From Planctomycetaceae bacterium (GTDB lineage: Bacteria > Planctomycetota > Phycisphaerae > Phycisphaerales > UBA1924), in contig JAJTDF010000026.1 in assembly GCA_021294835.1 (NCBI GenBank), positions 39,677 through 103,676 of the forward strand: a DNA stretch of 64,000 nt. The letters run 5' to 3'. The notes under the pieces are model-generated. The model saw only the letters and a list, made by a program, of their open reading frames with translations. It was not told where the DNA came from and did no database searches. Shown here piece by piece: positions 16,908 through 25,738 of this stretch. The position numbers were made by a program, and so were the translations under genes. How positions within the stretch are numbered: position 1 is the stretch's first letter; each line of letters begins with the position of its first letter.

Positions 16908-18731
16908 ATGACGACTGCGGCTGTGTTCCTCAAGCGGCTTGGCAAGCCCCCGTCCGCGGCCGATCTGCGCCGGCGGAACTGGTTGATCGTGCACGAGGAT
17001 CAACTGTCTGACGGCATCGGCCCGCTGAAGAGCGAACCGGCCGAGTCGCTGGGCATCGTGCTGATCGAGAGCCGCCACAAGGCCTCGCTGCGGCCGTACC
17101 ACCGCCAGCGGCTGGCCATCCAATGGGCCAACCAGCGGCACTTCGCGCTCGAGCAGCGGCAGCGGGGTGTGGCGGTGCACTACGTGTTCGGTGAGCGGCC
17201 GCTGCGCGAGGAGATTCCGGCGGCGCTGGCGAAACTCGGGGTGGAGCGAGCGCGGATGCTGACCCCGGCGGAGCGAGAGACGCGGGCGGATCTGATGCCC
17301 CTGATCCGCGACAAGACGCTGGAGTTGGTGCGGCACGACGGCTGGCTGACCACGCATGAGGACTTCCAGGCCTCGCACAGCGGGCCGCCCTGGCGGATGG
17401 ACTCGTTCTACCGCTTTGTGCGGCGGAAGACGGGCATCTTGATGGAAGGGCCCGGCAAGGACAAGTACCTCGGCGGCAAGGTGTCATTCGACACCGAGAA
17501 CCGCAAGCCGTACGCCGGCCCGCCGGGCGATCCGCCGCCGGCGACGCCGCCGACCTTCACGCCCGATGAAATCACCGCTGAGGTGTTGGCGATGGTGGCC
17601 TGGGACTTCGCGCACCACCCCGGCACGCTTGATGAAAAGTCGGTCCCGGCGACGCTGGCAGATGCTGAAGCGTTGTGGGCGTGGGCGCTCAAGCGGTGCC
17701 TGCCCAACTTCGGCCCGTACGAGGACGCGATGACCGTCCGCAGCACGACGCTGTTCCACACCCGCGTCTCCACGCTGATGAACCTGCACCGGCTGCTTCC
17801 GGCGAGGATCGTCGCCGATGCGGAGAAGGCCGACATCCCGCTGGCCAGCAAGGAGGGATTCATCCGCCAGATCCTCGGCTGGCGCGAGTTCGTGCGGCAC
17901 GTGCACATCGCCACCGACGGCTTCCGGAAACTCCCCGGCGGCAAGCACGCCTCGGCCGATCCGCCCTGTGGCCCGGTGCCCGGCGACGGCGGCTATGCCC
18001 GCTGGGCGGGCAAGCCCTGGCCGTTGCCCGCGGGCATCAAGGCGGGCGATGCGCCCGACACGGGCGGCGCCGCCCCGCACTACCTTGCTTGCGAGCAGTC
18101 GCCATCGGCTCCGCTGCCGCCGGCGTTCTGGGGTGCGCCCAGCGGGCTGAAGTGTCTGGACACGGTGGTGGCCTCGGTGTGGGCCGAGGGCTGGTCGCAC
18201 CACATCACCCGGCTGATGGTGCTCTCGAACATCGCCACCCTGCTGGACATCAGCCCGCGCGAACTGACCGACTGGTTCTGGGTGGCGTACACCGACGCGT
18301 GGGACTGGGTGGTGGAGCCCAACGTGCTGGGTATGGGCACCTACGCGCTGGGCGAGGTGATGACCACCAAGCCATACATCGCCGGCTCGGCGTATATCGA
18401 CAAGATGAGCGACTATTGCGACAGCTGCGCCTTTGTGCCCGGCAAGACGTGCCCCATCGGCCCCATGTACTGGGGGATGCTCGATCGCCACCGCGAGCAG
18501 CTCAAGGACAACGCGCGGCTGTTCATGCCCATGCGGTCGCTGGCCAAGCGCACCGACGCCCAGCGTGCCGCAGACGCAGCGGTGACCGCCGTCGTCAGAG
18601 AGGTGCTGATCAACGGACAGAAACTCACGCCGGCAACGCTGGCGGGCTCCGCCCAAGGCGACGGGCAAGGGGCGAGGCAAGCCTGCCTGAGGAGCGAAGC
18701 CGCCGGGGCGGGCGTCAGACGCCGTACTTGA
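16908..18731 (+). CDS. Cryptochrome/photolyase family protein, FeS-BCP (6-4 photolyase-like)
   Basis: The product has about 607 residues. The N-terminal alpha/beta domain (NWLIVHEDQLSDGIGPL through about residue 140) and the MDSFYRFVRRKTGILMEG segment match the deoxyribodipyrimidine photolyase-related group. The C-terminal helical FAD domain includes ILGWREFVRHVHI and WAEGWSHHITRLMVLSNIAT. Cysteines at CLDTVV and in YCDSCAFVPGKTCPIGPMYW fit the [4Fe-4S] cluster of the FeS-BCP class, which repairs (6-4) photoproducts using light. The last 20 residues are low-complexity and poorly conserved. The 3' end overlaps the convergent small gene by 17 bases. Photoprotection suits an organism exposed to sunlight. 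Confidence 0.92.
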   Translation: MTTAAVFLKRLGKPPSAADLRRRNWLIVHEDQLSDGIGPLKSEPAESLGIVLIESRHKASLRPYHRQRLAIQWANQRHFALEQRQRGVAVHYVFGERPLREEIPAALAKLGVERARMLTPAERETRADLMPLIRDKTLELVRHDGWLTTHEDFQASHSGPPWRMDSFYRFVRRKTGILMEGPGKDKYLGGKVSFDTENRKPYAGPPGDPPPATPPTFTPDEITAEVLAMVAWDFAHHPGTLDEKSVPATLADAEALWAWALKRCLPNFGPYEDAMTVRSTTLFHTRVSTLMNLHRLLPARIVADAEKADIPLASKEGFIRQILGWREFVRHVHIATDGFRKLPGGKHASADPPCGPVPGDGGYARWAGKPWPLPAGIKAGDAPDTGGAAPHYLACEQSPSAPLPPAFWGAPSGLKCLDTVVASVWAEGWSHHITRLMVLSNIATLLDISPRELTDWFWVAYTDAWDWVVEPNVLGMGTYALGEVMTTKPYIAGSAYIDKMSDYCDSCAFVPGKTCPIGPMYWGMLDRHREQLKDNARLFMPMRSLAKRTDAQRAADAAVTAVVREVLINGQKLTPATLAGSAQGDGQGARQACLRSEAAGAGVRRRT

Positions 18732-18951
18732 TCTGGTAGCCGACCACGCTGACCAGCGCGATGAACGCGACGGTGAACACGGTGGTGAGGATGATCACGC
18801 AGGGGGCCAGCAGGGCCTGGTTCTTGCGAACGCGAGAACTGAACGGGGCGAGCAGGGCCGCCAGCAGCACGACGGCGCCGACGATCATCATGGCCTCGGG
18901 GGCGGTGCCGGGAACGGACTCGGTCTGCGCGAGGGTGCTCAGGAAGGTCAT
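18715..18951 (-). CDS. Small two-helix membrane protein
   Basis: The predicted protein has 78 residues and two hydrophobic helices (MMIVGAVVLLAALLAPF and IILTTVFTVAFIALVSVVGY) joined by a basic loop. The ATG at 18951 has AAAGGA six bases upstream, which decides the start over an in-frame ATG 27 codons earlier. I do not recognise the family. It converges with the photolyase gene and the two share 17 bases at their 3' ends. Confidence 0.7.
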   Translation of the reverse strand: MTFLSTLAQTESVPGTAPEAMMIVGAVVLLAALLAPFSSRVRKNQALLAPCVIILTTVFTVAFIALVSVVGYQIKYGV

Positions 18952-19194
18952 GGGTCGTCCTTTGGTGCTGCCCCAAACGGGGTGGGGGTCCTGGAGGGCC
19001 GGATGATTGACCATTCGGGCCGCGGCGTCCACTTGGATGTGGGCGGAAAGGTGCCTGACCGGCGGTTCCAGACGGTGCAGGTCTGCGGCGGGCAGGCCGG
19101 GGCGGGGGGGGCTGCACCCTGGCGCGTCTGGATAACCGCTTGGGAACTGTGGTCATGGCTGCAACCGCCCACGGCAGTGGGCGAACACCAGTGC

Positions 19195-20088
19195 ATGGCT
19201 GGTCTGAACATGTGTCGTGAAGCGTGTGTGGTGGTTCTTGCTGCGGTGGCTGCGTTGGGGAGGGGCGGTCTGGTGTTCGCAGCACCGGAGGCAGGGCGTT
19301 TGCCGCCGGTGGCCCCGGCAGCGGGGCCTGCAGGAGCCCCCCCGGCAGGGCCGGCCGCAACTCCGTCGCCGGAGCAGCGGGCGACGGAGGCGTTGGCCGA
19401 AACGAAGCGGGCGTATGCGGCGTTGAAGTCGCTGAGCGATCAGGGGACGGTGCAGCGGACGATCGTCAAGGGCACCGGCGAGCGTGCGCCGGCGCCGAGG
19501 CGGTTCACGCTGGCGTTTGCGCGTTCGGATCGCTGGCGGTTTGAGTTCGCCCCGCCGGAGCCGGGGGCGGCACCGGGGGCGGCACCGGGGGCGGGCAGCG
19601 GCGGGGCGGCAGCCTTGAGCCGCGAGCATCACGCGGTGTGGCAGGATGATTCGGGCTCGGCCCGGCTGTGGCGGACGGCCCAGCCGATGGGTCAGCCTCG
19701 CAGCACGCTGGCGGCGGCGCTGGCCGAGGGTGGGGGGCTGTCGCAGGGCGTGCTGCCGCTGTACGCCCGGCTGCTGTTGCCGGATCAGGTGAGCACGCCG
19801 AGCCTTGTGGAGCGGCTGAATGACGCAGAGGTGGACCGCGAGGAGACGGTGCAGGGGTATCGGTGCACGGTGGTGACCGGCCAGAGCGCCCGGGGCCCGG
19901 TGACGCTGTGGCTGTGCAACACCACGCGGCTGATCCGCCAGATGGAAATCCGCAGCGACGTTGCGGTGACGACCTTCACCTTCAACCCGCAGATCAACCC
20001 CACCCTGGGGCCGTCGGCGTTCCGCTTCCAGCCGCCGGAGTCCGAGGCAGCGGCTCCCGCGGAGGTGCCCAGGCCGTCGGGCAAGTGA
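19195..20088 (+). CDS. Secreted LolA/DUF2092-like protein
   Basis: From the ATG at 19195 the product has about 297 residues. A signal segment (ACVVVLAAVAALGRGGLVFA) and a Pro/Ala linker come first. The mature part (ATEALAETKRAYAALKSLSD, RFTLAFARSDRWRFEF, VQGYRCTVVTGQSARG, TTRLIRQMEIRSDV, TFTFNPQINPTLGPSAFRF) follows the beta-sheet pattern of LolA-fold outer-membrane lipoprotein carriers and DUF2092 proteins. It probably binds a lipid or lipoprotein in the periplasm; this is inferred from the fold pattern. The 243 bases upstream show no other gene. Confidence 0.75.
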   Translation: MAGLNMCREACVVVLAAVAALGRGGLVFAAPEAGRLPPVAPAAGPAGAPPAGPAATPSPEQRATEALAETKRAYAALKSLSDQGTVQRTIVKGTGERAPAPRRFTLAFARSDRWRFEFAPPEPGAAPGAAPGAGSGGAAALSREHHAVWQDDSGSARLWRTAQPMGQPRSTLAAALAEGGGLSQGVLPLYARLLLPDQVSTPSLVERLNDAEVDREETVQGYRCTVVTGQSARGPVTLWLCNTTRLIRQMEIRSDVAVTTFTFNPQINPTLGPSAFRFQPPESEAAAPAEVPRPSGK

Positions 20089-20111
20089 TCGTCCGCCGGG
20101 ACAGAAAACAA

Positions 20112-20138
20112 CAAGGCCCGGTGTTGAACCGGGCCTTG
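20112..20138 (-). terminator. Rho-independent terminator after rplU
   Basis: A perfect 11-bp stem (CAAGGCCCGGT with ACCGGGCCTTG) closes a 5-base loop. In the minus-strand direction it is followed by a T-rich tail (TTGTTTTC), which fits termination of the rplU transcript. It may also serve the convergent gene ending at 20088. Confidence 0.8.
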
Positions 20139-20191
20139 CTCACGTTGCGTGGTTGTTGTCCGCCCGCGAGGCTCGCGGGCGGGGAGGATCA

Positions 20192-20524
20192 TCAGCCGGT
20201 GATGCCGGTGATCTTCACCTTGGTGTACTTCTGCCGGTGGCCGGTCTTCCGGCGATAGCCCTTGCGGCGGCGGAACTTGTGGATGTAGATCTTGTCGCCC
20301 TTGACCAGGCCCTCGACGACCTCGGCGGTCACCTTGGCGCCGGAGAGATAGGGCAGGCCGACCTTGCCGGCGGCCTTGCCGTCGCCGGCGGAGATGACCA
20401 GCACCTTGTCAAAGGTCACGGCCGTGCCGGGCTTGACGTTGCCCTCGCTCATCAGGTCGATGAGGATGACGTCGTCCTTCCGGACCATGCGCTGACCGCC
20501 GCCTTCTTCGATCACTGCGTACAT
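20192..20524 (-). CDS. rplU: 50S ribosomal protein L21
   Basis: The 110-residue product begins MYAVIEEGGGQRMVRKDD and ends with the basic block KFRRRKGYRRKTGHRQKYTKV, both diagnostic for L21, a 23S rRNA-binding protein of the large subunit. I chose the ATG at 20524 because it gives the canonical MYAVI start; an ATG four codons upstream is less likely. L21 is usually followed by rpmA (L27), but here a terminator comes next, so rpmA must be elsewhere. Confidence 0.96.
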   Translation of the reverse strand: MYAVIEEGGGQRMVRKDDVILIDLMSEGNVKPGTAVTFDKVLVISAGDGKAAGKVGLPYLSGAKVTAEVVEGLVKGDKIYIHKFRRRKGYRRKTGHRQKYTKVKITGITG

Positions 20525-20718
20525 CGAAAACTCCAAATCCGCGCTGGCGGGGGGGCGAACAACGTCGCCCGACTTGGTGCGGCCCGTCTGGTGGGGCCAG
20601 CCCGCTTTGCACCGGGTCGTGATTCTAGCAAACTTCTGTCGGCCCGCCCACCCGCGTGAAGGCGGGCGAACGGGCTTTGTAAGGGGCTTTCTGGTGCCCC
20701 GCAGCGGGCGGGGCGGCC

Positions 20719-22611
20719 TTAGGCGTTGGCGGCAGCGGCCTCGCGGTCCTTGGCGGCACGCTCGGCCTTGCGGCGATCGGCCTCGTTGAGCAGCCGCTTG
20801 CGAAGGCGGATGCTCTTGGGGGTGATCTCGACCAGCTCGTCATCCTCGATGTACTCCAGCGCTGCCTCCAGGCTGAGCTTGCGGGCGGCCTTGAGGACCA
20901 CCGTCTGCTCCTTGCTGGCGACGCGGAAGTTGGTGAGCTGCTTGGCGCGGATGATGTTGACGGGCAGGTCGTTGTCGCGGTTGTGCTCACCGACGATCTG
21001 CCCGGTGTAGACCTTGTCGCCGGGGACGACGAAGAGCACGCCGCGGTCGGCGAGGCCTTCAACGGCGTAGGCGGTGACGTCGCCGGGGTCGGTGGCGATG
21101 AGCACGCCCTGGAGGCGGTGCGGGGTCTCGCCCTGCATGGGGGCGTATTTGAGGAACGAGTGGTGGATGATGCCCTCGCCCTGTGTCGCGGTGAGCACGC
21201 GGCTGCGCAGGCCGATGATTCCGCGGGAGGGGATCTCGAACTGCAGGTGGGTCATCGTGTCGGAGCGCTGGTCCATGTGCTTGAGTTCGCCCCGGCGGGA
21301 GCCGACCAGTTCCATCACGGCGCCCACGGCGTGGGGCGGCACGTCGGCGACCAGCAGTTCCACCGGTTCGCTCATCACGCCGTCGATCACCTTGGTGATC
21401 ACTTCCGGCTTGCCGACGGAGAGTTCGAAGCCTTCGCGGCGCATGGTCTCAAGCAGGATGCCCAGGTGCAGCAGCCCGCGTCCGGAGACGGAGAACTCGT
21501 CGCTGGTGCGGCCCTGGACCAGTCGCATGGCGACGTTGGTCTGCAGTTCCTTCTCCAGCCGCTCGCGGATCTGGCGGCTGGTGACCAGCGAGCCTTCCTG
21601 CCCGGCGAACGGGGAGTCGTTGATGCGGAAGACCATGGTGATGGTCGGCTCGTCAACGGTGACCGGCGGCAGGGCCTGCGGGTTGTCGGGGTGGCAGATG
21701 GTGTCGCCGATGTCGACCGACTCCAGGCCGACGATGGCGCACAGGTCGCCGGCGCTGACCTCCTGGGTCTCGGCGCGGCCGAGGCCCTGGAAGCGGTAGA
21801 GCTTGCCCACGCGGGAATTCTCGCGGCGGCCGTCACGCTTGATGGTGCACACCTGCTGGCCGGTGCGGATGGAGCCGCCGTACACGCGGCCGATGCCGAT
21901 CTTTCCGACGTAATCGGAGTAGTCCAGCGTGGTGATGAGCATCTGCAGCGGGGCGCCCGGGTCGTCCTTGGGCACCGGCACGTGCTTGATGATCGCTTCG
22001 AAGAGCGGGCGGAGGTCGGTGCTGGGGTTGGTCGCCTGCTTCTCCAGATCGTCCGTCGCCCAGCCTTCGCGAGCCGAGGCGTAGATGCACGGAAAGTCCA
22101 TGGCGTGCTCCTCAGCGCCCAGTTCCACCAGCAGGTCGAAGACCTCGCTGTGGACGGCGGTGGGGCGGGCGCCGGGGCGGTCGCACTTGTTCACCACCAC
22201 GATGGGCTTGAGGCCCGCGGCCAGCGCCTTGCCCAGCACGAAGCGCGACTGCGGCATCGGGCCGTCGAAGGCGTCGACCAGCAGCAGGCAGCCGTCGGCC
22301 ATGCGCAGCACACGCTCGACCTCGCCGCCGAAGTCGGCGTGGCCCGGGGTGTCGATGATGTTGATGGTGATCGGCTCGGTCTGGCCCTCGGGGGTGTAGC
22401 GAACGGCGCAGTTCTTGGAGAGGATGGTGATGCCGCGCTCACGCTCCAGCGGATTGGAGTCCATGATCAGGCCGTGCTGGCCGCCCTGCAGCTTCTCCAG
22501 TTCACCGGCGCGGAACTGGCCGCTCTGGAACAGCAGCTTGTCGACCAGCGAGGTCTTGCCGTGGTCGACGTGGGCGATGACAGCGATGTTGCGGATGGAG
22601 TTGGCGGGCAT
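20719..22611 (-). CDS. typA: Translational GTPase TypA/BipA
   Basis: The product has 630 residues. It begins [20 protein letters not shown], which carries the G1 loop (AHVDHGKTS, residues 13-21). Further GTPase motifs are [26 protein letters not shown] and [10 protein letters not shown]. The C-terminal half (PLLEPVE-type section [18 protein letters not shown] and [20 protein letters not shown]) is typical of TypA, a ribosome-associated GTPase involved in subunit assembly and stress response. I placed the start at the ATG at 22611; an upstream ATG at 22683 is in frame but adds unrelated residues. It lies upstream of rplU on the same strand. Confidence 0.97.
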   Translation of the reverse strand: MPANSIRNIAVIAHVDHGKTSLVDKLLFQSGQFRAGELEKLQGGQHGLIMDSNPLERERGITILSKNCAVRYTPEGQTEPITINIIDTPGHADFGGEVERVLRMADGCLLLVDAFDGPMPQSRFVLGKALAAGLKPIVVVNKCDRPGARPTAVHSEVFDLLVELGAEEHAMDFPCIYASAREGWATDDLEKQATNPSTDLRPLFEAIIKHVPVPKDDPGAPLQMLITTLDYSDYVGKIGIGRVYGGSIRTGQQVCTIKRDGRRENSRVGKLYRFQGLGRAETQEVSAGDLCAIVGLESVDIGDTICHPDNPQALPPVTVDEPTITMVFRINDSPFAGQEGSLVTSRQIRERLEKELQTNVAMRLVQGRTSDEFSVSGRGLLHLGILLETMRREGFELSVGKPEVITKVIDGVMSEPVELLVADVPPHAVGAVMELVGSRRGELKHMDQRSDTMTHLQFEIPSRGIIGLRSRVLTATQGEGIIHHSFLKYAPMQGETPHRLQGVLIATDPGDVTAYAVEGLADRGVLFVVPGDKVYTGQIVGEHNRDNDLPVNIIRAKQLTNFRVASKEQTVVLKAARKLSLEAALEYIEDDELVEITPKSIRLRKRLLNEADRRKAERAAKDREAAAANA

Positions 22612-23183
22612 GGGGGTCTTCTGTCTGGGGGCGATGAGCGGGGCACCGGCATGTGGGTCATGCCGCGAACCGAACTGGGGCAATCAGGGGATGGCGACGT
22701 TGCGTTGAAGCGGGCGGTGCGGGCGACTGGGCGAGTCTGGGCAATGCTGGGTCGGCGGGTGGTGGCAGTGGACCAGGAGCAGGGCGGCGTTGACTGCCTC
22801 GGACGGCCGGGCTGGGCTCCACCAATCTCTGGCGTGCCCATATTGCTTGCCGCCCTCTGGTTCTGCCTCGGAACGCTGCTGGCCCGGGGTTCAACCGGTT
22901 CAGGCATTGCCGATGACCCACTGGGTTCCCCGTCGGGCCGAGGTACCAAGTGCTCCAGATCCGTCACACGCAGGGTTGTTTGGTTTCTGTGTGGACATGG
23001 CCGAGCTTCCATCGCCCGACTCAATGAGGATATGCGGCCCGGGGGTGGAGGGGCAGAAGCGGCCCTTGGGGTGGCGGGGGCACCCTGGCCGGGCTTGGGG
23101 TGCCCGGGTCTTGGTGGCCCTGCTTGAACCAACCAGCCCGGCTTGTCCACCAGCCGGAGCCCGCAGCCGCCGGCTCGGCCGCT
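22612..23183. other. Intergenic region without a recognised gene
   Basis: About 570 bases separate two minus-strand genes. Open frames here are short and look like chance or shadow frames. One inverted repeat stands out: GGGCACCC at 23078-23085 with GGGTGCCC at 23098-23105, with no T tract after it on either strand. The typA promoter should be in the part nearest 22612. Confidence 0.5.
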
Positions 23184-23390
23184 TCACGGGCAGCCGCCGG
23201 CAAAGGCGGCGATGAAGGCGTTGAAGTCGTCGCCGGTGATCAGCCCGTCGCTGCCCGGCAGGCCGCCGATGCCCACCACGTCGGCCAGCGGTGCGCCGGC
23301 GGCGAAGGCGCCGATGAAGGCGTTGAAGTCGTCACCGGTGATCAGCCCGTCGGTGGGGGGCAGGCCGCCGACGGACACAATGTCGGCAAC
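23184..23390 (-). repeat. GC-type dockerin-like repeat pair
   Basis: Two units ([20 protein letters not shown] and [20 protein letters not shown]) end the 805-residue secreted protein. They are shorter by one or two residues than the other copies in this window. Confidence 0.85.
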
Positions 23391-25601
23391 GCAGCGGGGG
23401 CAGGCCCAGTAGGTCTTGGCCAGCACGCGATCGGTGAACGTGCTGTCCAGCCGTGCCGCCAGCGCCAGGCCGCCCATGGCGACATCGGGCAGGCCGGCGG
23501 AGTTGGGCACGTAGGCCGCGTCGATGCTGGATCGCCGGTAGAGGATCGAGGCTCCGCCGGTGAACGGCTGGCGGGCGCCCCGCAGGAAGGCGTTGTAGGC
23601 GCCGACGATCTCAGCATCGCCGTTGGCGGCGCCGGACATCGCCGACACGCCCATGACCGCCGTGAAGGTGCTCACGTTCCCGGGCGAGTCGCCCAGAGCG
23701 TCGGCGTGATACCCGCCCCAGTCCGAGCGGGTGGTGCCCGCGGAGAACACGGTGTACCAGCGCGGGCGGTTGTCGTCGGTCCAGGCCGCCGAGGACGCCC
23801 GCAGGTTGGCCATGTGGGCGGACCAGTCCGACGAGGCGCGGTACCGCTCGCTGAGCAGCGCGGGATAGATGGACACGAACGCGGGGAGGAACGCGCCGGC
23901 GACATCGCCGGTGATCGGCCGCCCGGTCAGCCAGGTGGCCGTGGGCCAGAGGGCCCGGTTGAACCAGTTGGCCGAGGCCGCGGCGCCGGTGGGCCCGCCA
24001 TACACGCCGGCCTGCTCGGCAAACAGCAGGCCCTCGTTGAACGCCGCGGATTGCGACGTGGTGATCGGCCCGCCGGCGGGCTGGGCGAGCATGAAGTAGC
24101 CGCCGGGCAGTTGCAGGAACGCGTCGTGGTTTCGCACGCGGCAGACGATCTCCCTCGCCGCCGACTGAATCTGGGCGTCCTCGGGGAACATCTGCGCCGC
24201 CCGTGCCGCGGCCAGCACGATTTTCATGGTGCTCAGCGTCGCGAAGCCGTCGCCCCAGCCGGACTTCTGGCCGCCGGTGGCGGGTTCAATCCAGTGGAGG
24301 AACCATCCGTCGGGGTTGCGTTGCGGTTCGCTGCCGGGGAAGGCGAGGCCCGCGTGCCGCAGCAGCACGCGTCGCACGTCGGCCTGTGCGGCGGGGTCAT
24401 CAAGCACGTCGTGGGCGGCCAGCAGCAGCAGCACCGTCCAGGCGGCGGCGTCGGGGCTGGCTGGGTGGAAGCGGGTCAGGCCGATCTGGGTGTCGGCATC
24501 GATCACCCAGCCTGAACCTCCGGGCGAGGCCGGGCCGGTGATCAGCGAACGGGCGAAGGCCACCTGCTGAGTGAGTTCACTGCGCATCCATGCCTGCAGA
24601 CTCAGGCGGGTGTCGGCCGCGTCGCGAACCGCGACCGGGGCGGTGGCGCCCGAGGCGACCAGCGTGCCCTCGGCCCCGGCGGCGAGGGTGACCCCGGTGG
24701 GGCCGATGCTGGTCTGGCTGACGTTCACGCGGCCATAGATCACCGGGGCAAACGCCGCCTCGCCGCGCATCTGGTTCGCCGGGATGAACCGCATCTGCAC
24801 CGCAGCGGCCGGATCGGCCCCGTCGACCACGGTGTGGTAGAGCCCCTGCCCGCGCCCGGCGGTGTCGCTGAACGCGGCGGCGGCGGTTGGCCCGCCCGGC
24901 AGGTTGCCGACGGTCACCCAGTTGGGCGGCACCAGAACTGACCCGGCCCGCACCAGCGTGCCGTCGCTGCGCAGGCCGTGCCACTGACCGCGTTCGCGGT
25001 CCACGCTCAGCGAGCGGAAGACGTTGGCGTCGCTGCCCAGCAGCGTGCCGGTGGTGTCGTTGGCGTTGGCGCGGTAGATTCGCAGCCCGGCGGGCGTGCC
25101 CGCCAGCAGCCGCCCGCCGAAGTGGGCCAGCGGCGCGGCAGACGTGCCGTCACCAAGTTCAACCCGCGCGAACACGCCCAGGCTGCCGGTGGAGGTGTCC
25201 CACCGCAGCAGCGTGCCCCGGGGCTGGCTGTCCGGGGCGAGGCCCGACTGGGCGATGGCCACAAACCCCAGCCGCCCGGATTCCGACATGGCCGCCCCGA
25301 CCACCCGCGCGGCGCCGCCCGGGCCAAGTGTCAGCCAAGGGGCGAGTGCCGTCACATTCGCCGGTTCGGCGGCCCAGACCACCTCGCCCCGAACATCCAC
25401 CGCCCGCAGGCGGCCGTCGCTGCCGGCGGCCAGCTGCCACCCGGCCAGACCGGCGGTCGCGACCAGCGTGGCAGCCCCGCCCCCCAGTGCTGGGCCATTC
25501 CACGGGCTGCTGACCGGCTGGGCCAACCCGGCAGGGGCGGCAAGCGACGCCCAAGCCATGGCCGACCCGGCCGCCCACAGGTACATCATGCCGCTGCGCA
25601 T
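23184..25601 (-). CDS. Large GC-type dockerin-anchored secreted protein
   Basis: The 805-residue product starts with a signal peptide (LWAAGSAMAWASLAAPAGLA). An N-terminal propeller-like region (about 35-330) contains repeats such as AAGSDGRLRAVDVRGEVVWA. A helical region (about 370-720) has (alpha/alpha)-toroid style segments such as AAAWTVLLLLAAHDVLDDPA and LSTMKIVLAAARAAQMFPED, similar in style to glycoside hydrolases. A CPRC motif and two GC-type dockerin-like repeats ([17 protein letters not shown]) end the protein. Function is unknown; surface attachment through the dockerin-like repeats is inferred. It is divergent from the glycoside-hydrolase-like gene at 25739. Confidence 0.78.
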   Translation of the reverse strand: MRSGMMYLWAAGSAMAWASLAAPAGLAQPVSSPWNGPALGGGAATLVATAGLAGWQLAAGSDGRLRAVDVRGEVVWAAEPANVTALAPWLTLGPGGAARVVGAAMSESGRLGFVAIAQSGLAPDSQPRGTLLRWDTSTGSLGVFARVELGDGTSAAPLAHFGGRLLAGTPAGLRIYRANANDTTGTLLGSDANVFRSLSVDRERGQWHGLRSDGTLVRAGSVLVPPNWVTVGNLPGGPTAAAAFSDTAGRGQGLYHTVVDGADPAAAVQMRFIPANQMRGEAAFAPVIYGRVNVSQTSIGPTGVTLAAGAEGTLVASGATAPVAVRDAADTRLSLQAWMRSELTQQVAFARSLITGPASPGGSGWVIDADTQIGLTRFHPASPDAAAWTVLLLLAAHDVLDDPAAQADVRRVLLRHAGLAFPGSEPQRNPDGWFLHWIEPATGGQKSGWGDGFATLSTMKIVLAAARAAQMFPEDAQIQSAAREIVCRVRNHDAFLQLPGGYFMLAQPAGGPITTSQSAAFNEGLLFAEQAGVYGGPTGAAASANWFNRALWPTATWLTGRPITGDVAGAFLPAFVSIYPALLSERYRASSDWSAHMANLRASSAAWTDDNRPRWYTVFSAGTTRSDWGGYHADALGDSPGNVSTFTAVMGVSAMSGAANGDAEIVGAYNAFLRGARQPFTGGASILYRRSSIDAAYVPNSAGLPDVAMGGLALAARLDSTFTDRVLAKTYWACPRCVADIVSVGGLPPTDGLITGDDFNAFIGAFAAGAPLADVVGIGGLPGSDGLITGDDFNAFIAAFAGGCP

Positions 25602-25738
25602 GCCGGGAGTGTACAGCCTCGGCGCGGAGCCGCCAGAGATTGGCGAGTTTCAGGCGTGAAACCGGTTACATCGACCGTCTATCCTTGCTGGCTCGCGCGG
25701 GCCGGTCGGCTGGCCCGCGGGCAGCAGGAGGCCTCGGC

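Noticed and set aside
20696-20714. 7-bp hairpin GCCCCGC-AGCGG-GCGGGGC just after the typA stop
   Set aside because: There is no U tract on the minus strand and such GC hairpins are common in this DNA, so a terminator call is not supported.
20983-23127. A 714-codon plus-strand open frame opposite typA
   Set aside because: It mirrors the typA codons and has no domain; the typA motifs are unmistakable.
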